Assembly: GCA_963819975.1 (NCBI GenBank)
Contig: CAWFYE010000003.1
Location: 109,126 to 173,125, forward strand
Source of the DNA: Palsa-1392 sp963819975
Lineage (GTDB): Bacteria; Verrucomicrobiota; Verrucomicrobiia; Chthoniobacterales; UBA10450
Direction: 5' to 3'
DNA: 64,000 bases
Part shown: piece after piece, positions 52,138-61,015 of the stretch
How positions within the stretch are numbered: position 1 is the stretch's first letter
How the letters are laid out: every line of letters begins with the position of its first letter
Made by a program: the position numbers and the translations under genes
The notes under the pieces: generated by a model
Database searches by the model: none
What the model was told of the DNA's origin: nothing
Seen by the model: the letters and a program-made list of their open reading frames with translations, nothing else

Positions 52138-53055
52138 GTGAAATACGTGCTTATTACCTCGGCGCGCAACGAAGAGGCATTCATTGGCGGAACGCTCGAT
52201 TCCGTCGTCGCCCAGACTCGATTGCCGGAGCGCTGGATTATTGTGGATGACGGCTCGGTCGATAGGACCCCTGAGATAGCTGCCGCCTACGCTGAAAGAT
52301 TTCCGTGGATTGCGCTCATCCGCAACCCACGCCGCGAAGGTCGTAATTTTGCGGCCAAGGCGGATGCCGTGAATTTCGCGCTGACGCAGATGCAGAATCT
52401 GGATTTCGACGTACTGGGCAACCTCGACGCTGACACGTCCTTCGAACGCGATTACATGGAGTTTCTGCTCCGGAAGTTTGCTGAAGACCCGGAACTCGGG
52501 GTGGCTGGAACCCCCTTCATCCAGGATGGAGACTATGATTCAAGCCGGGACAGCTTCGAAGGGGAAAATTATGTAGCCGGGCCATGCCAGCTTTTCCGTC
52601 GCGAATGTTTTCGCGAGATCGGCGGTTATGTCGCCAATCCTGCCGGCGGTGTAGATTGGATTGCGGTCATGGCCGCACGACTCAAAGGCTGGAGCGTCCA
52701 TTCCTTCGCGGACAAGCGCTATTATCACCATCGCTCGATGGGCACGGCGGGACGCAGCGAATTCTCCGCCCAATTTTCCTACGGCGAGAAGGACTATTAT
52801 CTCGGCAACTCGCCGATCTGGCAGTTGTTCCGCGTAACGTATCGTCTGGCCAAAAAGCCCTATGTTACCGGAGGGCTGGCGCTGGGTCTGGGTTACGCAT
52901 GGGCGGCGATCAAACGCGTCAGGCGCCCCGTGTCCGAGGAACTCATGCGCTTTCATCGCGCAGACCAGATGAAAAAATTAAAGGGTATCCTGCGCTCGGT
53001 TTTGCAGTTGAAGAAAGTGGATAGCTTTCGTGCCGCAGCGGAAACGCAAAATTAG
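52138..53055 (+). CDS. GT2-family glycosyltransferase
   Basis: 305 residues from GTG 52138, directly at the end of a degenerate heptamer run. GT-A fold: YVLITSARNEEAFIGGTLDSV, WIIVDDGSVDRTPEI, VLGNLDADTSF (DxD metal motif) and GPCQLFRRECFREIGGYV with GGVDWIAVMAARLKGW. It is an inverting transferase with unknown donor. The two C-terminal amphipathic helices could attach it to the membrane. It is followed after 6 bp by the alpha/alpha-toroid gene. Confidence 0.9.
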   Translation: MKYVLITSARNEEAFIGGTLDSVVAQTRLPERWIIVDDGSVDRTPEIAAAYAERFPWIALIRNPRREGRNFAAKADAVNFALTQMQNLDFDVLGNLDADTSFERDYMEFLLRKFAEDPELGVAGTPFIQDGDYDSSRDSFEGENYVAGPCQLFRRECFREIGGYVANPAGGVDWIAVMAARLKGWSVHSFADKRYYHHRSMGTAGRSEFSAQFSYGEKDYYLGNSPIWQLFRVTYRLAKKPYVTGGLALGLGYAWAAIKRVRRPVSEELMRFHRADQMKKLKGILRSVLQLKKVDSFRAAAETQN

Positions 53056-53061
53056 AGCTGA

Positions 53062-54369
53062 ATGATTGCTGTAAAGGACATTTCGCCCCGTGTCGAAAAG
53101 GTTTCCGTCGCGCTTGCGAACTTCATTACCTGGCTCGAAGCCTATGGTGAACTGTCACGCGATCATCAGACATTTTTCGCGGGTCCGATAGGTGGCAGAG
53201 CGAAGGCTCTTTATTACCGGCACAAATTTCTCGGCACGGCAGCCGTCGCGCCGATGATTTTTTTCGAAGCGTTTCTTCCCGGCACGCGTCGCTTCTTCCA
53301 TCATCCTACAAGATTTCCGATCGCGGATGCGCATTACGCGATGGGATTTGCTTTCCTCTACGAAAGCTCCTCAGATCCCGCTCATCTGGAAAGGGCCATC
53401 CACTTTCTTGACCAGCTCAAGCTGAGTCGCAGCGCCGCCTACAAGGAATACTGCTGGGGCTACCCTTTCGACTGGGTCACGCGAAATGGCGTCATCAAGG
53501 CGGAGACGCCGTTTATCACCAGCACTCCCTACGTTTGGGAAGCTTTTCTTCAAGTCTACGAACTGACCTCTGACCTCCGACGTTCGACCTCTGATTATCT
53601 GCAGGTCCTGGCGTCGATAGCACGGCACGCGGCCAACGACATCAAGGACTTCCCGACCTCGGAGACGGCGAGCAGTTGTGCCTACAGCCCACTGGGAGAA
53701 AGCGGAGTAATCAACGCCGCCGCTTATCGCGCCTTCCTCCTGACAAGTGCCTCGCAAGTTCTCGAGAATGAGGACTACAGGCGGGTGGCCGATCGGAACT
53801 TGAACTTCGTCCTGGAAAATCAAAACGCCGATGGCTCGTGGTTTTACGCGGTCGATGGAGTGCGGGATTTTGTCGATCATTTCCATACCTGTTTTGTCAT
53901 GAAGGCGTTGGCCAAGATTCATACGCTGACCGGAAATCCGGCTATCCTCGAAGCCCTTTCTCGCGGCGTTGCCTATTACCTGGGCAATCTTTTCGAGGCC
54001 GACGGTTTGCCCAAGCCGTTTTCCAAAGCCCCGCGCCTGACTGTTTACAAGCGGGAACTCTACGATTGCGCGGAATGCATCAATCTCTGCCTTCTTTTGC
54101 AGGGTCGTTTTCCCGAATTGGAAACGACCCTGGAAAAGGTGGTCGACGGAATCCTGAGCGATTGGGTTAAGCCCGACGGTTCCTTCCGTTCCCGCCAGCT
54201 TCGTTTCGGATGGGATAACGTCCCGATGCACCGCTGGGCACAGTCGCAGATGTTCCGAAGTCTTGCGTTCTACCTGCGCGAGACTTCGGAACATCACAGC
54301 GGTCAGCGGTCAGAAATCGGAGGTCAGATGACTGAGGTCAGAGGTCGGATGTCAGAGGAGACGCTTTGA
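53062..54369 (+). CDS. Alpha/alpha-toroid (terpenoid-cyclase/glycosidase-like) protein
   Basis: 435 residues of regularly spaced helices: AHYAMGFAFLYESSSDP, VNAAAYRAFLLTSAS-like INAAAYRAFLLTSASQV, LNFVLENQNADGSWFYAVDG, DFVDHFHTCFVMKALAKIHTLTG. The repeated NQNADGSW pattern and the helical pairs suggest the six-hairpin toroid of heparinase/terpenoid-cyclase-like proteins common in polysaccharide loci. Two parts are clearly encoded by heptamer repeats: ELTSDLRRSTSDYLQ (53562-53596) and the last ~23 residues (GQRSEIGGQMTEVRGRMSE). Function unknown; possibly modifies or cleaves the polymer. Confidence 0.78.
   Translation: MIAVKDISPRVEKVSVALANFITWLEAYGELSRDHQTFFAGPIGGRAKALYYRHKFLGTAAVAPMIFFEAFLPGTRRFFHHPTRFPIADAHYAMGFAFLYESSSDPAHLERAIHFLDQLKLSRSAAYKEYCWGYPFDWVTRNGVIKAETPFITSTPYVWEAFLQVYELTSDLRRSTSDYLQVLASIARHAANDIKDFPTSETASSCAYSPLGESGVINAAAYRAFLLTSASQVLENEDYRRVADRNLNFVLENQNADGSWFYAVDGVRDFVDHFHTCFVMKALAKIHTLTGNPAILEALSRGVAYYLGNLFEADGLPKPFSKAPRLTVYKRELYDCAECINLCLLLQGRFPELETTLEKVVDGILSDWVKPDGSFRSRQLRFGWDNVPMHRWAQSQMFRSLAFYLRETSEHHSGQRSEIGGQMTEVRGRMSEETL
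53562..53596. repeat. Heptamer tract inside a coding region
   Basis: Five period-7 units (ACTGACC, TCTGACC, TCCGACG, TTCGACC, TCTGATT; 35 bp) within the toroid-protein gene. The frame stays open through them. The tract is not a multiple of three long, so compensating change would be needed if it was inserted recently. Confidence 0.8.
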
Positions 54370-54797
54370 TAGCCAGGGAGTAAGATGCAGCTACGATCCG
54401 CCAAAGACTTGATCGTCTATCAAAAAGCTTATGATCTGGCGACGCAGATTTTCATCGCAAGCAAGAGTTTCCCTGCGCAGGAAAAGTATTCACTCACTGA
54501 TCAAATTCGGCGCTCTTCGAGATCCGTCTGCGCGAACCTTAGAGAGGCGTGGGCAAAACGCAGATATGAGGCCCATTTTGTGAGCAAGCTGACGGATGCA
54601 GATGGTGAAAACGCTGAAACGGAGACGTGGATTGATTTCGCCCATGATTGCAAATACCTGTCGCAACAGGACCATGCCTTATTTGCCGACAGGTGCCGCG
54701 AAGTCGGCGCGATGCTCGGGAGTATGATTAACGACCCATCTTCTTTCATTTTGAGGCCGACCTCTGAACTCTGACTTCTGACCTCCGACCTCTGAAA
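54301..54797. mobile_element. Four-helix-bundle cassette 2, bracketed by complementary heptamer arrays
   Basis: Left array 54301-54356, eight period-7 units: GGTCAGC, GGTCAGA, AATCGGA, GGTCAGA, TGACTGA, GGTCAGA, GGTCGGA, TGTCAGA. Right array 54756-54797: GCCGACC, TCTGAAC, TCTGACT, TCTGACC, TCCGACC, TCTGAAA. Again the right units are reverse complements of the left. The left array overlaps the last codons of the toroid protein, so that gene's C-terminus has been overwritten. The cassette is 497 bp against 491 bp for cassette 1. No transposase is present. Confidence 0.55.
54385..54774 (+). CDS. Four-helix-bundle protein, 23S-rRNA-intervening-sequence/Avd-like family (second copy)
   Basis: 129 residues, the same family and length as the copy at 47161 and about 85% identical over the first 123 residues by my alignment. 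The C-terminal ends differ because each is encoded by its own right heptamer array (here PTSEL, there PSDR). Substitutions concentrate at residues 17-32 and in the C-terminal helix. Separate divergence of the two cassettes rather than a very recent copy is indicated. asnB starts 24 bp after the stop. Confidence 0.88.
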   Translation: MQLRSAKDLIVYQKAYDLATQIFIASKSFPAQEKYSLTDQIRRSSRSVCANLREAWAKRRYEAHFVSKLTDADGENAETETWIDFAHDCKYLSQQDHALFADRCREVGAMLGSMINDPSSFILRPTSEL

Positions 54798-54798
54798 A

Positions 54799-56706
54799 AT
54801 GTGCGGCATAACCGGGCAATTTAACTTCCTGCGGCGCGAGCCAGTGGCGCGCGAAACGATTGTGCGCATGGCGGACTCGATCGCGCACCGCGGTCCCGAC
54901 GACGAAGGTTATTTCGTCGCCGGCCCGGTCGGCCTCGGGTTTCGCCGGCTTTCCATCATCGACCTGGCTGGGGGTCATCAGCCGATGTCCGACGTCGAGG
55001 AAACCGTCTGGATCGTTTTTAACGGGGAGATCTACAACTTCAAAGAGCTGCGCGCTGAGCTCGAAACGCGGGGCCATCGTTTCCGCACTAATTCCGACAC
55101 CGAGGTGATCATTCACGGCTACAAGGAATGGGGCACTGACGTTCTCAATCACCTCAATGGGATGTTTGGTCTGGCCATTTGGGACGTAATGAAGGAGCGC
55201 CTTGTCGTGGCTCGCGATGCCATGGGCATCAAACTCATCTACTACCGGGTCGCTAAGGGTCAGTTGACATTTGGCTCGGAAATCCGCCCGCTCCTGGTCT
55301 CTCAAGATTCGAGGCCGGAAGTCGATCCGGTCGCGCTCAACCTATTTCTGCGTTTCCGCTACACGCCGTCGCCCCTGACGATCTTTCAGGGTGTCCGCAA
55401 ATTGGCGGCGGGGACGATGCTGGTTGTCGAGCGGGGAGAATGCCGCGAAGAACGCTGGTATAACTACACGCCGGTTCCCTTTTCCAGCCCGAAAGAGGAC
55501 AGGGAAGCCACCCATGAGCTGCTCGAGCTGTATCGGGGGGCGGTGCGGCGGCATCTCCTCAGTGATGTGCCGGTCGGGATTCTTCTCAGTGGCGGGCTCG
55601 ATTCGGGATTGCTCCTCGCGTTGATGAATGAGCAGGGTGGTCCATGGCCCGCTTACACCATCGGTTATGGCGCATCCTACGAAGATGACGAACTGGCAGA
55701 CGCGAAAGAGACCGCGGCTCTCCTGGGCGCTCGCCATATACCTGTGACGCTCGACCAGGCTGAGTTCGAACGCTCGCTTCCGAAAATCGTGCAATGTTTG
55801 GAGGAACCCGTTGCTGCTTCTTCAATCGTCCCGATGTATTTCGTCTCTCAGCGGGCGCGGCAGGATGTGAAAGTTGTTCTTATCGGCCAGGGCCCGGACG
55901 AATTATTTGGGGGCTACAAACGGCACCTTGGCGTTCATTATGGCGATTGGTGGCGCGGACTGCCTACGGGCCTTCGCTCCGCGGTCCGCTTCGGGGTCGA
56001 TCGGCTACCCCGCAACGAGACATTGAAACGAGGCGTTCGTTCACTCACGAGCGAAGATCGACTGTCACGCTATCAGGATGTGTTTTCCCTGGTGCCAGAA
56101 GAAACCATCAGTGGGCTTTTTCGTGACGACGTCCTTCCCGAGGGACGGGGTCATGAAATGGTCGAGTATTGGGATGCGCTTCGGCCGCAGATGAAACAGA
56201 TGGACGAACTCGGCGGGTTTCAGCTTCTTGAAATCCGCTCCTCGCTTCCGGACGAGCTGCTCATGTATGCGGACAAGCTTTCCATGGCTCACAGCCTTGA
56301 AGCACGCGTGCCCTACCTTGATCGCACCGTGGTCGAGTATGCCCAGCGGCTCGGAGCCAGCTTCATGATCCGCGGCCGCGAGCGGAAGTGGCTCCATCGC
56401 CAGGTTTGCAAAAGCTTTCTTCCGCCGCAGATCCTGCGAAGGAAAAAGCGCGGCTTCGCGGTAAACGTGGTAGACGAATGGTTCAATGCGGGCGCAACGG
56501 GCAAAATGACAGACGTGTTGCTGGACGAAGGATCCCTGATGTTCGATTTGCTCAAGCCCGACTCGGTGCGAGAGCTCTTGAACAACCACCGATCACGGCG
56601 GCAAGATAACCACAAGCTCCTGTTCAGCCTGGTCATGCTCGAGCAGTGGTTGCAAGATATAACGTCCAAGCGCGAACGCGCGGGAGAGGCCGCTCTCGCT
56701 CGTTAG
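54799..56706 (+). CDS. asnB: Asparagine synthase (glutamine-hydrolysing), exosortase/polysaccharide-locus type
   Basis: 635 residues. The catalytic cysteine C2 is in place (MCGITGQFN) and the glutaminase domain continues with SIAHRGPDDEGYF, WIVFNGEIYNFKEL and DTEVIIHGYKEWG. The synthetase domain has the PP-loop SGGLDS (264-269) and LIGQGPDELFGGYKRHLGV. Proteins of this type in polymer loci may amidate a uronic acid rather than aspartate; this is inferred from context. The ATG directly follows the right array of cassette 2. Confidence 0.93.
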   Translation: MCGITGQFNFLRREPVARETIVRMADSIAHRGPDDEGYFVAGPVGLGFRRLSIIDLAGGHQPMSDVEETVWIVFNGEIYNFKELRAELETRGHRFRTNSDTEVIIHGYKEWGTDVLNHLNGMFGLAIWDVMKERLVVARDAMGIKLIYYRVAKGQLTFGSEIRPLLVSQDSRPEVDPVALNLFLRFRYTPSPLTIFQGVRKLAAGTMLVVERGECREERWYNYTPVPFSSPKEDREATHELLELYRGAVRRHLLSDVPVGILLSGGLDSGLLLALMNEQGGPWPAYTIGYGASYEDDELADAKETAALLGARHIPVTLDQAEFERSLPKIVQCLEEPVAASSIVPMYFVSQRARQDVKVVLIGQGPDELFGGYKRHLGVHYGDWWRGLPTGLRSAVRFGVDRLPRNETLKRGVRSLTSEDRLSRYQDVFSLVPEETISGLFRDDVLPEGRGHEMVEYWDALRPQMKQMDELGGFQLLEIRSSLPDELLMYADKLSMAHSLEARVPYLDRTVVEYAQRLGASFMIRGRERKWLHRQVCKSFLPPQILRRKKRGFAVNVVDEWFNAGATGKMTDVLLDEGSLMFDLLKPDSVRELLNNHRSRRQDNHKLLFSLVMLEQWLQDITSKRERAGEAALAR

Positions 56707-56733
56707 TCTTTCGCCAATATTGAGACAATTGAA

Positions 56734-57681
56734 ATGATGCATAGAGTAACCGCGATCCCACAGGTCTTGGAAGCACTGCAGAAAAAGACCGTTATCAACG
56801 GCAAGACAGTCCGCAGGAATTATGTGGACGTTAATGGGCAGACTTTCGTCATTCGCAAAGGACTGGTCAATTATGCAGCCTTGGACGACGATTTGTTTCA
56901 CGATTTGAAGGATCCGAAAGCAGCTATTGCCGGTCTCGCGCGCTGTAGGCCTCGCCCGGACGTCTTCACTTTTTCTCAACGTGTGCCGGAGGTCGATCGG
57001 AAGTACGATTATCAATCTATTAGCGAGTCGCTGGCCGTGCTCCCCATTTCAACCTACGAACATTGGTGGAGCAAGCAGGTCAAGGGAACCACTCGTAACA
57101 TGGTGCGAAAGAGCCAAAAAGCCGGCGTGGAAGTCCGGGAAGCCGCTTTCGACGACGAATTTGTCCGTGGGATGGTCGGCATTTTTAATGAGACGCCGGT
57201 TCGTCAGGGTCGCCCCTTTTGGCATTACGGGAAGAGCTTTGAAACCGTAAAGCGCGATTTTTCTACCTTCATCTTCCGGGAGTATTTGATTGGCGCTTAT
57301 CTGGGCGAGGAATTAATCGGCTTCGTAATGCTGGCGAACGCAGGCCGGTTTGGAATCCTTGGGCAATTCATCTCCAAGATGCAGCACCGTGACAAGGCGA
57401 CGAACAACGCTCTGATCGCCAAAACGGTAGAAGTCTGTGTACAGCGCGAGTTGCCTTACCTTCTTTACACGGACTGGAGAGATACCTCCTTGGTCGATTT
57501 CAAACGCTATTCCGGATTTCAAGAGATGCGACTGCCGCGCTATTGGATCCCGTTGACGCAAAAAGGGGTCTTCGCACTTCAGCTTGGAGTTCATCACGGC
57601 TGGAAGACTCTTGTCCCGGCTTCGATTTCGGATTCGCTTAAGAAGCTGCGAAAGTCTTGGTACGAACTGCGCGTTCGGTAG
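56734..57681 (+). CDS. GNAT-fold/FemAB-like acyltransferase of unknown substrate
   Basis: 315 residues (ATG 56734, or 56737). VKGTTRNMVRKSQKAGVEVREAAFDDEFVRGMVGIFNETPVRQGRPFWHYGKSF and LIGAYLGEELIGFVMLA carry the GNAT-like acetyl-CoA fold of FemAB-type proteins. NNALIAKTVEVCVQRELPYLLYTDW and DFKRYSGFQEM are further landmarks. It may modify an amino sugar or amidated sugar made by the two neighbouring asparagine-synthase-type proteins. Uncertain. Confidence 0.72.
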   Translation: MMHRVTAIPQVLEALQKKTVINGKTVRRNYVDVNGQTFVIRKGLVNYAALDDDLFHDLKDPKAAIAGLARCRPRPDVFTFSQRVPEVDRKYDYQSISESLAVLPISTYEHWWSKQVKGTTRNMVRKSQKAGVEVREAAFDDEFVRGMVGIFNETPVRQGRPFWHYGKSFETVKRDFSTFIFREYLIGAYLGEELIGFVMLANAGRFGILGQFISKMQHRDKATNNALIAKTVEVCVQRELPYLLYTDWRDTSLVDFKRYSGFQEMRLPRYWIPLTQKGVFALQLGVHHGWKTLVPASISDSLKKLRKSWYELRVR

Positions 57682-57777
57682 TTCATCGCTCAACGACGAG
57701 ATCAGTTCAAAGAGCAGCACTGCTTTCGTTTGCCGCAGACGGTCAGTTAAATTCATTTTCGGAATGTCTTTCTTGCC

Positions 57778-59652
57778 ATGCCTGGAATTGCCGGATTAAT
57801 CACCAGAAACCCTCCGGTTGAGTGTGAATTGTTGTTGCATCGGATGATTGCGAGCATGTGCCACGAATCATTTTACGTTTCTGGCTCGGGACTTTTTCCT
57901 GATTTGGGGATCTATGCTGGATGGTTGGCACACCCGTGCTCTTTTGCTGCGCGACAGTCGGGTTACGACAAAGCCTCAGATGTCGCCCTCATCTTTTCCG
58001 GCGAATGCTTCGAAGACGATCATGGACTCGACGCGGCTGGCAGGAGCTGGATCATCCAAAAATACGAAAAACTGGGCGAGCGTTGTCTTGACGCATTGAA
58101 CGGTCTTTTCAGCGGTTTACTCATCGACTGTCGGCGCCGTCGCGCGTTTCTTTTCAACGATCGTTACGGCGTCGAGCGAATTTATTGTCACGAGGCGAAG
58201 GATGGGATCTATTTTGCAAGCGAGGCGAAAGCCCTCCTGGCGGCTCGACCGGAACTGCGGGCTTTCGACGACAACGGCGTCGTGCAGTATCTGGCTTTTG
58301 GCTGTACTACTGGCGAGCAGACACTTTTTCGGGGCGTCTCTCTTTTACCGGGAGGCTCCAAGTGGACTCTGACTAATGGGAAGGTCCAAAGCAGGGCGCG
58401 CTATTTTAAACCCAACGCATGGGAGATGCAGGATCTTCTTACCGAAAATCAATTTCAAACGGAATTTGCGGAGCTGTTCCAGCGAAGCCTGGCACGTTAT
58501 ACTGAGCACAGTGAAACCGTGGGAATCTCTCTCACCGGGGGGATCGATACCCGGATGGTAATGGCTTGCCTTCCGACGACTCGCACGAGGCACCCCTGTT
58601 ATACATTCGTCGGTGAAAACGGGCTAACAACTGACGCACGTCTGGCCGCCAAAATCGCTGCCATGGCAGACTTGGAGCATCACGCTCTCCGCATAAAACC
58701 CGATTTTTTGCAACACTTCGAAACAGAGCTCGATCGAACTATTTACGTGACGGATGGCTGCGCTGGCGCAACCTCGTCCCATGAAATCTATTTTAACAGG
58801 CAGGCAAGAGAAATTTCCCCGGTGCGGCTGACCGGCAACTTTGGAAGCGAGGTCTTGCGATCTGTCTCGACATTCAAACCCTTCGGGCTGCACAGGGGCT
58901 TAATAGACAATAAGTATGCGCAATCTATCGCTGCGGAGGCGCGGAATTCATTCGAGGAGGGCGCTCACCCGGTGACGTTTGCCGCTTTTCGCGAAATTCC
59001 GTGGAATCTCTTTGGTTTGCTCGCGGCTGGCCGCTCGCAGGTGACCTTTCGCACGCCGTACCTAGATAACGATCTGGTTGCCCTGGCTTACCGCGCTCCC
59101 GTGGCCCTGCGGATTTCTCCATTGCCGGCGCTTCGCTTGATTGAACAGGCCAATCCTGGTTTGGCGCGCATTCCCACGGATCGCGGCGAAAGGTTGGGGG
59201 GTTCCGGATTCCAAGGTGCATTTCGGAGAGCCTTTGGTGCCGTGACCTTCAAGCTCGATTATTTTCATAACGACGGTTTACCGCCGTTCCTCAACACTTT
59301 TAATCCGCTTTTAGAGTTACTTGCGCCGCTCGGCATCTTCGGATTACACAAATTTCTGCCTTACCGTCGATGGTTTCGGAAGGAAGTTGCCTCGACCGTG
59401 ATGGAGAGAGCCTCCAGTAGGCGAGTCCGGGAAGCGCCCTGGTGGTCGAAAGGATCGCCCGAATTGTTTGCTCGGGCGCACATCGCAGGGCGGGGAAATT
59501 ACGTTCGGGAACTAAGCGCTGTTCTCAGCCTTGAAGCGATCGAGCGCCTCCTTCTCCAGATAGAGTCACCCGTTTGGGTGCCAGTTCCCTTATCCAACGT
59601 CAATTCGACCAGGAATCATTCCACCGCTCCGCGCAGTTCTACCCTACCGTAA
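57778..59652 (+). CDS. Asparagine-synthase-like protein lacking the glutaminase cysteine
   Basis: 624 residues. The start MPGIAGLITRN resembles the AsnB N-terminus but position 2, the glutaminase nucleophile, is proline. The synthetase domain has SLTGGIDTRM (253-258, normally SGGxDS), ARLAAKIAAMADLEHH, GNFGSEVLRSVSTFK and PYLDNDLVALAYRAP. So it may use free ammonia or another amine, or act as a beta-lactam-synthetase-type amide former. It is the second asparagine-synthase-type gene in 5 kb. No start with cysteine at position 2 was seen just upstream. The C-terminal ~25 residues are low complexity. Confidence 0.85.
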   Translation: MPGIAGLITRNPPVECELLLHRMIASMCHESFYVSGSGLFPDLGIYAGWLAHPCSFAARQSGYDKASDVALIFSGECFEDDHGLDAAGRSWIIQKYEKLGERCLDALNGLFSGLLIDCRRRRAFLFNDRYGVERIYCHEAKDGIYFASEAKALLAARPELRAFDDNGVVQYLAFGCTTGEQTLFRGVSLLPGGSKWTLTNGKVQSRARYFKPNAWEMQDLLTENQFQTEFAELFQRSLARYTEHSETVGISLTGGIDTRMVMACLPTTRTRHPCYTFVGENGLTTDARLAAKIAAMADLEHHALRIKPDFLQHFETELDRTIYVTDGCAGATSSHEIYFNRQAREISPVRLTGNFGSEVLRSVSTFKPFGLHRGLIDNKYAQSIAAEARNSFEEGAHPVTFAAFREIPWNLFGLLAAGRSQVTFRTPYLDNDLVALAYRAPVALRISPLPALRLIEQANPGLARIPTDRGERLGGSGFQGAFRRAFGAVTFKLDYFHNDGLPPFLNTFNPLLELLAPLGIFGLHKFLPYRRWFRKEVASTVMERASSRRVREAPWWSKGSPELFARAHIAGRGNYVRELSAVLSLEAIERLLLQIESPVWVPVPLSNVNSTRNHSTAPRSSTLP

Positions 59653-59791
59653 GGGAGATTTTTACATTGCCGCAATGGGCCACGCGCTAATCTCACCTAG
59701 GCATGTCAGAGGCACCGGACCGGATCCTGTTGCTCAATACCTGTCGAATGACGACAAAAACAAGACCACTGGGAATACGCACGGGAGCGGC

Positions 59792-60967
59792 ATGCGGGTC
59801 TGTCTCCTGACGGGTGGGGACGACAGACCCTATGCTCTTGGAATGGTAGCTGCGCTAACCGCTAGGAAGATATGCGTCGATTTTATCGCAAGTGACAAAT
59901 TGGATGCGATCCAACTGCACCGCACTCCGCTGGTAAGTTTTTATAATTTGCGTGGAGACCAGAGCGAAAACGCACCCTTGCGCCGCAAGGTCGTCCGAAT
60001 CCTCCGCTACTATGCGCGCCTAACGAAGTACGTTATAAGTTCGCAAGCGCGAATTTTTCATATTCTTTGGAATAACAAGTTTGAGCACTTCGATCGAACT
60101 GGCCTCATGTTGTATTACCGTCTGTTCGGGAAACGTGTCATTCTGACGGCGCACAACGTCAACGCTCGCCAACGGGATAATCGCGATAGTTGGTTCAATC
60201 GTTTAACGCTCGGGTTTCAATACAAGCTGTGCAGTCACATCCTAGTCCACACCGATGCGATGAAAAAAGAACTTGTCGCCACTTTTGCTACGCGGCCAGA
60301 GCGGGTCAGCGTTATCCCGTTCGGAATTAATAATACGATCCCCACTACCGAGATTGGAAAGCAGGAGGCGAGAAAGCGAATCGGCCTTTCGGTGGCTTCG
60401 AAGACCCTGCTGTTTTTCGGTCAGATAGCGCCTTACAAGGGTCTTGAATATCTGGTTGCCGCCTTCGCGGAACTCGTCAAGGACGACGCAACGATTCGGC
60501 TTGTTATCGCCGGCCGGATCAAGCCAGGGCATGAGGATTACTGGAAGAGGATCGACGCCGAAATTGCGCACAAAAAATTGGAACACCGGATTACAGAGTG
60601 CGTGCGATTTATCCCGGATGAGGAGGTCGAGGTTTACTTCAAAGCTGCAGACGTCTTGATTATTCCATATGTGGCGATTTTTCAGAGCGGGGTGCCTTTC
60701 CTGAGTTACAGTTTCGGGTTGCCCGTAATCGCGACCGATGTGGGTTCTCTGAGAGATGACATCATCGAAGGAGAGACCGGATTTCTTTGTCGGTCGAGAG
60801 ATGCGATTGATTTGGCGAGAGTAATTAAGGGCTATTTCGCCAGCGAGTTGTATAAAGAGCGAGAGTTCCGCAGCTCTCGTATCCGCGCTTTCGCTAACGA
60901 TCGAAACTCATGGTCAACCGTCGGCGAGATTATCGATCTCGTTTACCGAGACGTGCTCACGAAGTAA
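59792..60967 (+). CDS. GT4-family glycosyltransferase
   Basis: 391 residues from ATG 59792 (MRVCLLTGGDDRPYALGM), chosen because the frame's earlier ATG adds 39 non-family residues. GT-B landmarks: RVILTAHNVNARQRDN, VIPFGINNTIPTTE, LLFFGQIAPYKGLEYLVAAF, LVIAGRIKPGHEDYW, VYFKAADVLIIPYVAIFQSGVP and LPVIATDVGSLRDDIIEGETGF. Retaining family 4 type. The only exact nonamer in the right half of the window lies in it at 60018. The acceptor is unknown. Confidence 0.88.
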   Translation: MRVCLLTGGDDRPYALGMVAALTARKICVDFIASDKLDAIQLHRTPLVSFYNLRGDQSENAPLRRKVVRILRYYARLTKYVISSQARIFHILWNNKFEHFDRTGLMLYYRLFGKRVILTAHNVNARQRDNRDSWFNRLTLGFQYKLCSHILVHTDAMKKELVATFATRPERVSVIPFGINNTIPTTEIGKQEARKRIGLSVASKTLLFFGQIAPYKGLEYLVAAFAELVKDDATIRLVIAGRIKPGHEDYWKRIDAEIAHKKLEHRITECVRFIPDEEVEVYFKAADVLIIPYVAIFQSGVPFLSYSFGLPVIATDVGSLRDDIIEGETGFLCRSRDAIDLARVIKGYFASELYKEREFRSSRIRAFANDRNSWSTVGEIIDLVYRDVLTK

Positions 60968-61015
60968 GGGCTATCATCGGCGTGATCATTCCAGTGTTCT
61001 GGCTTAGCAGAGATA

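Noticed and set aside
47161..54774. Four-helix-bundle genes considered as part of a diversity-generating retroelement
   Set aside because: They resemble Avd, but no reverse transcriptase, template or variable repeat was found in the window.
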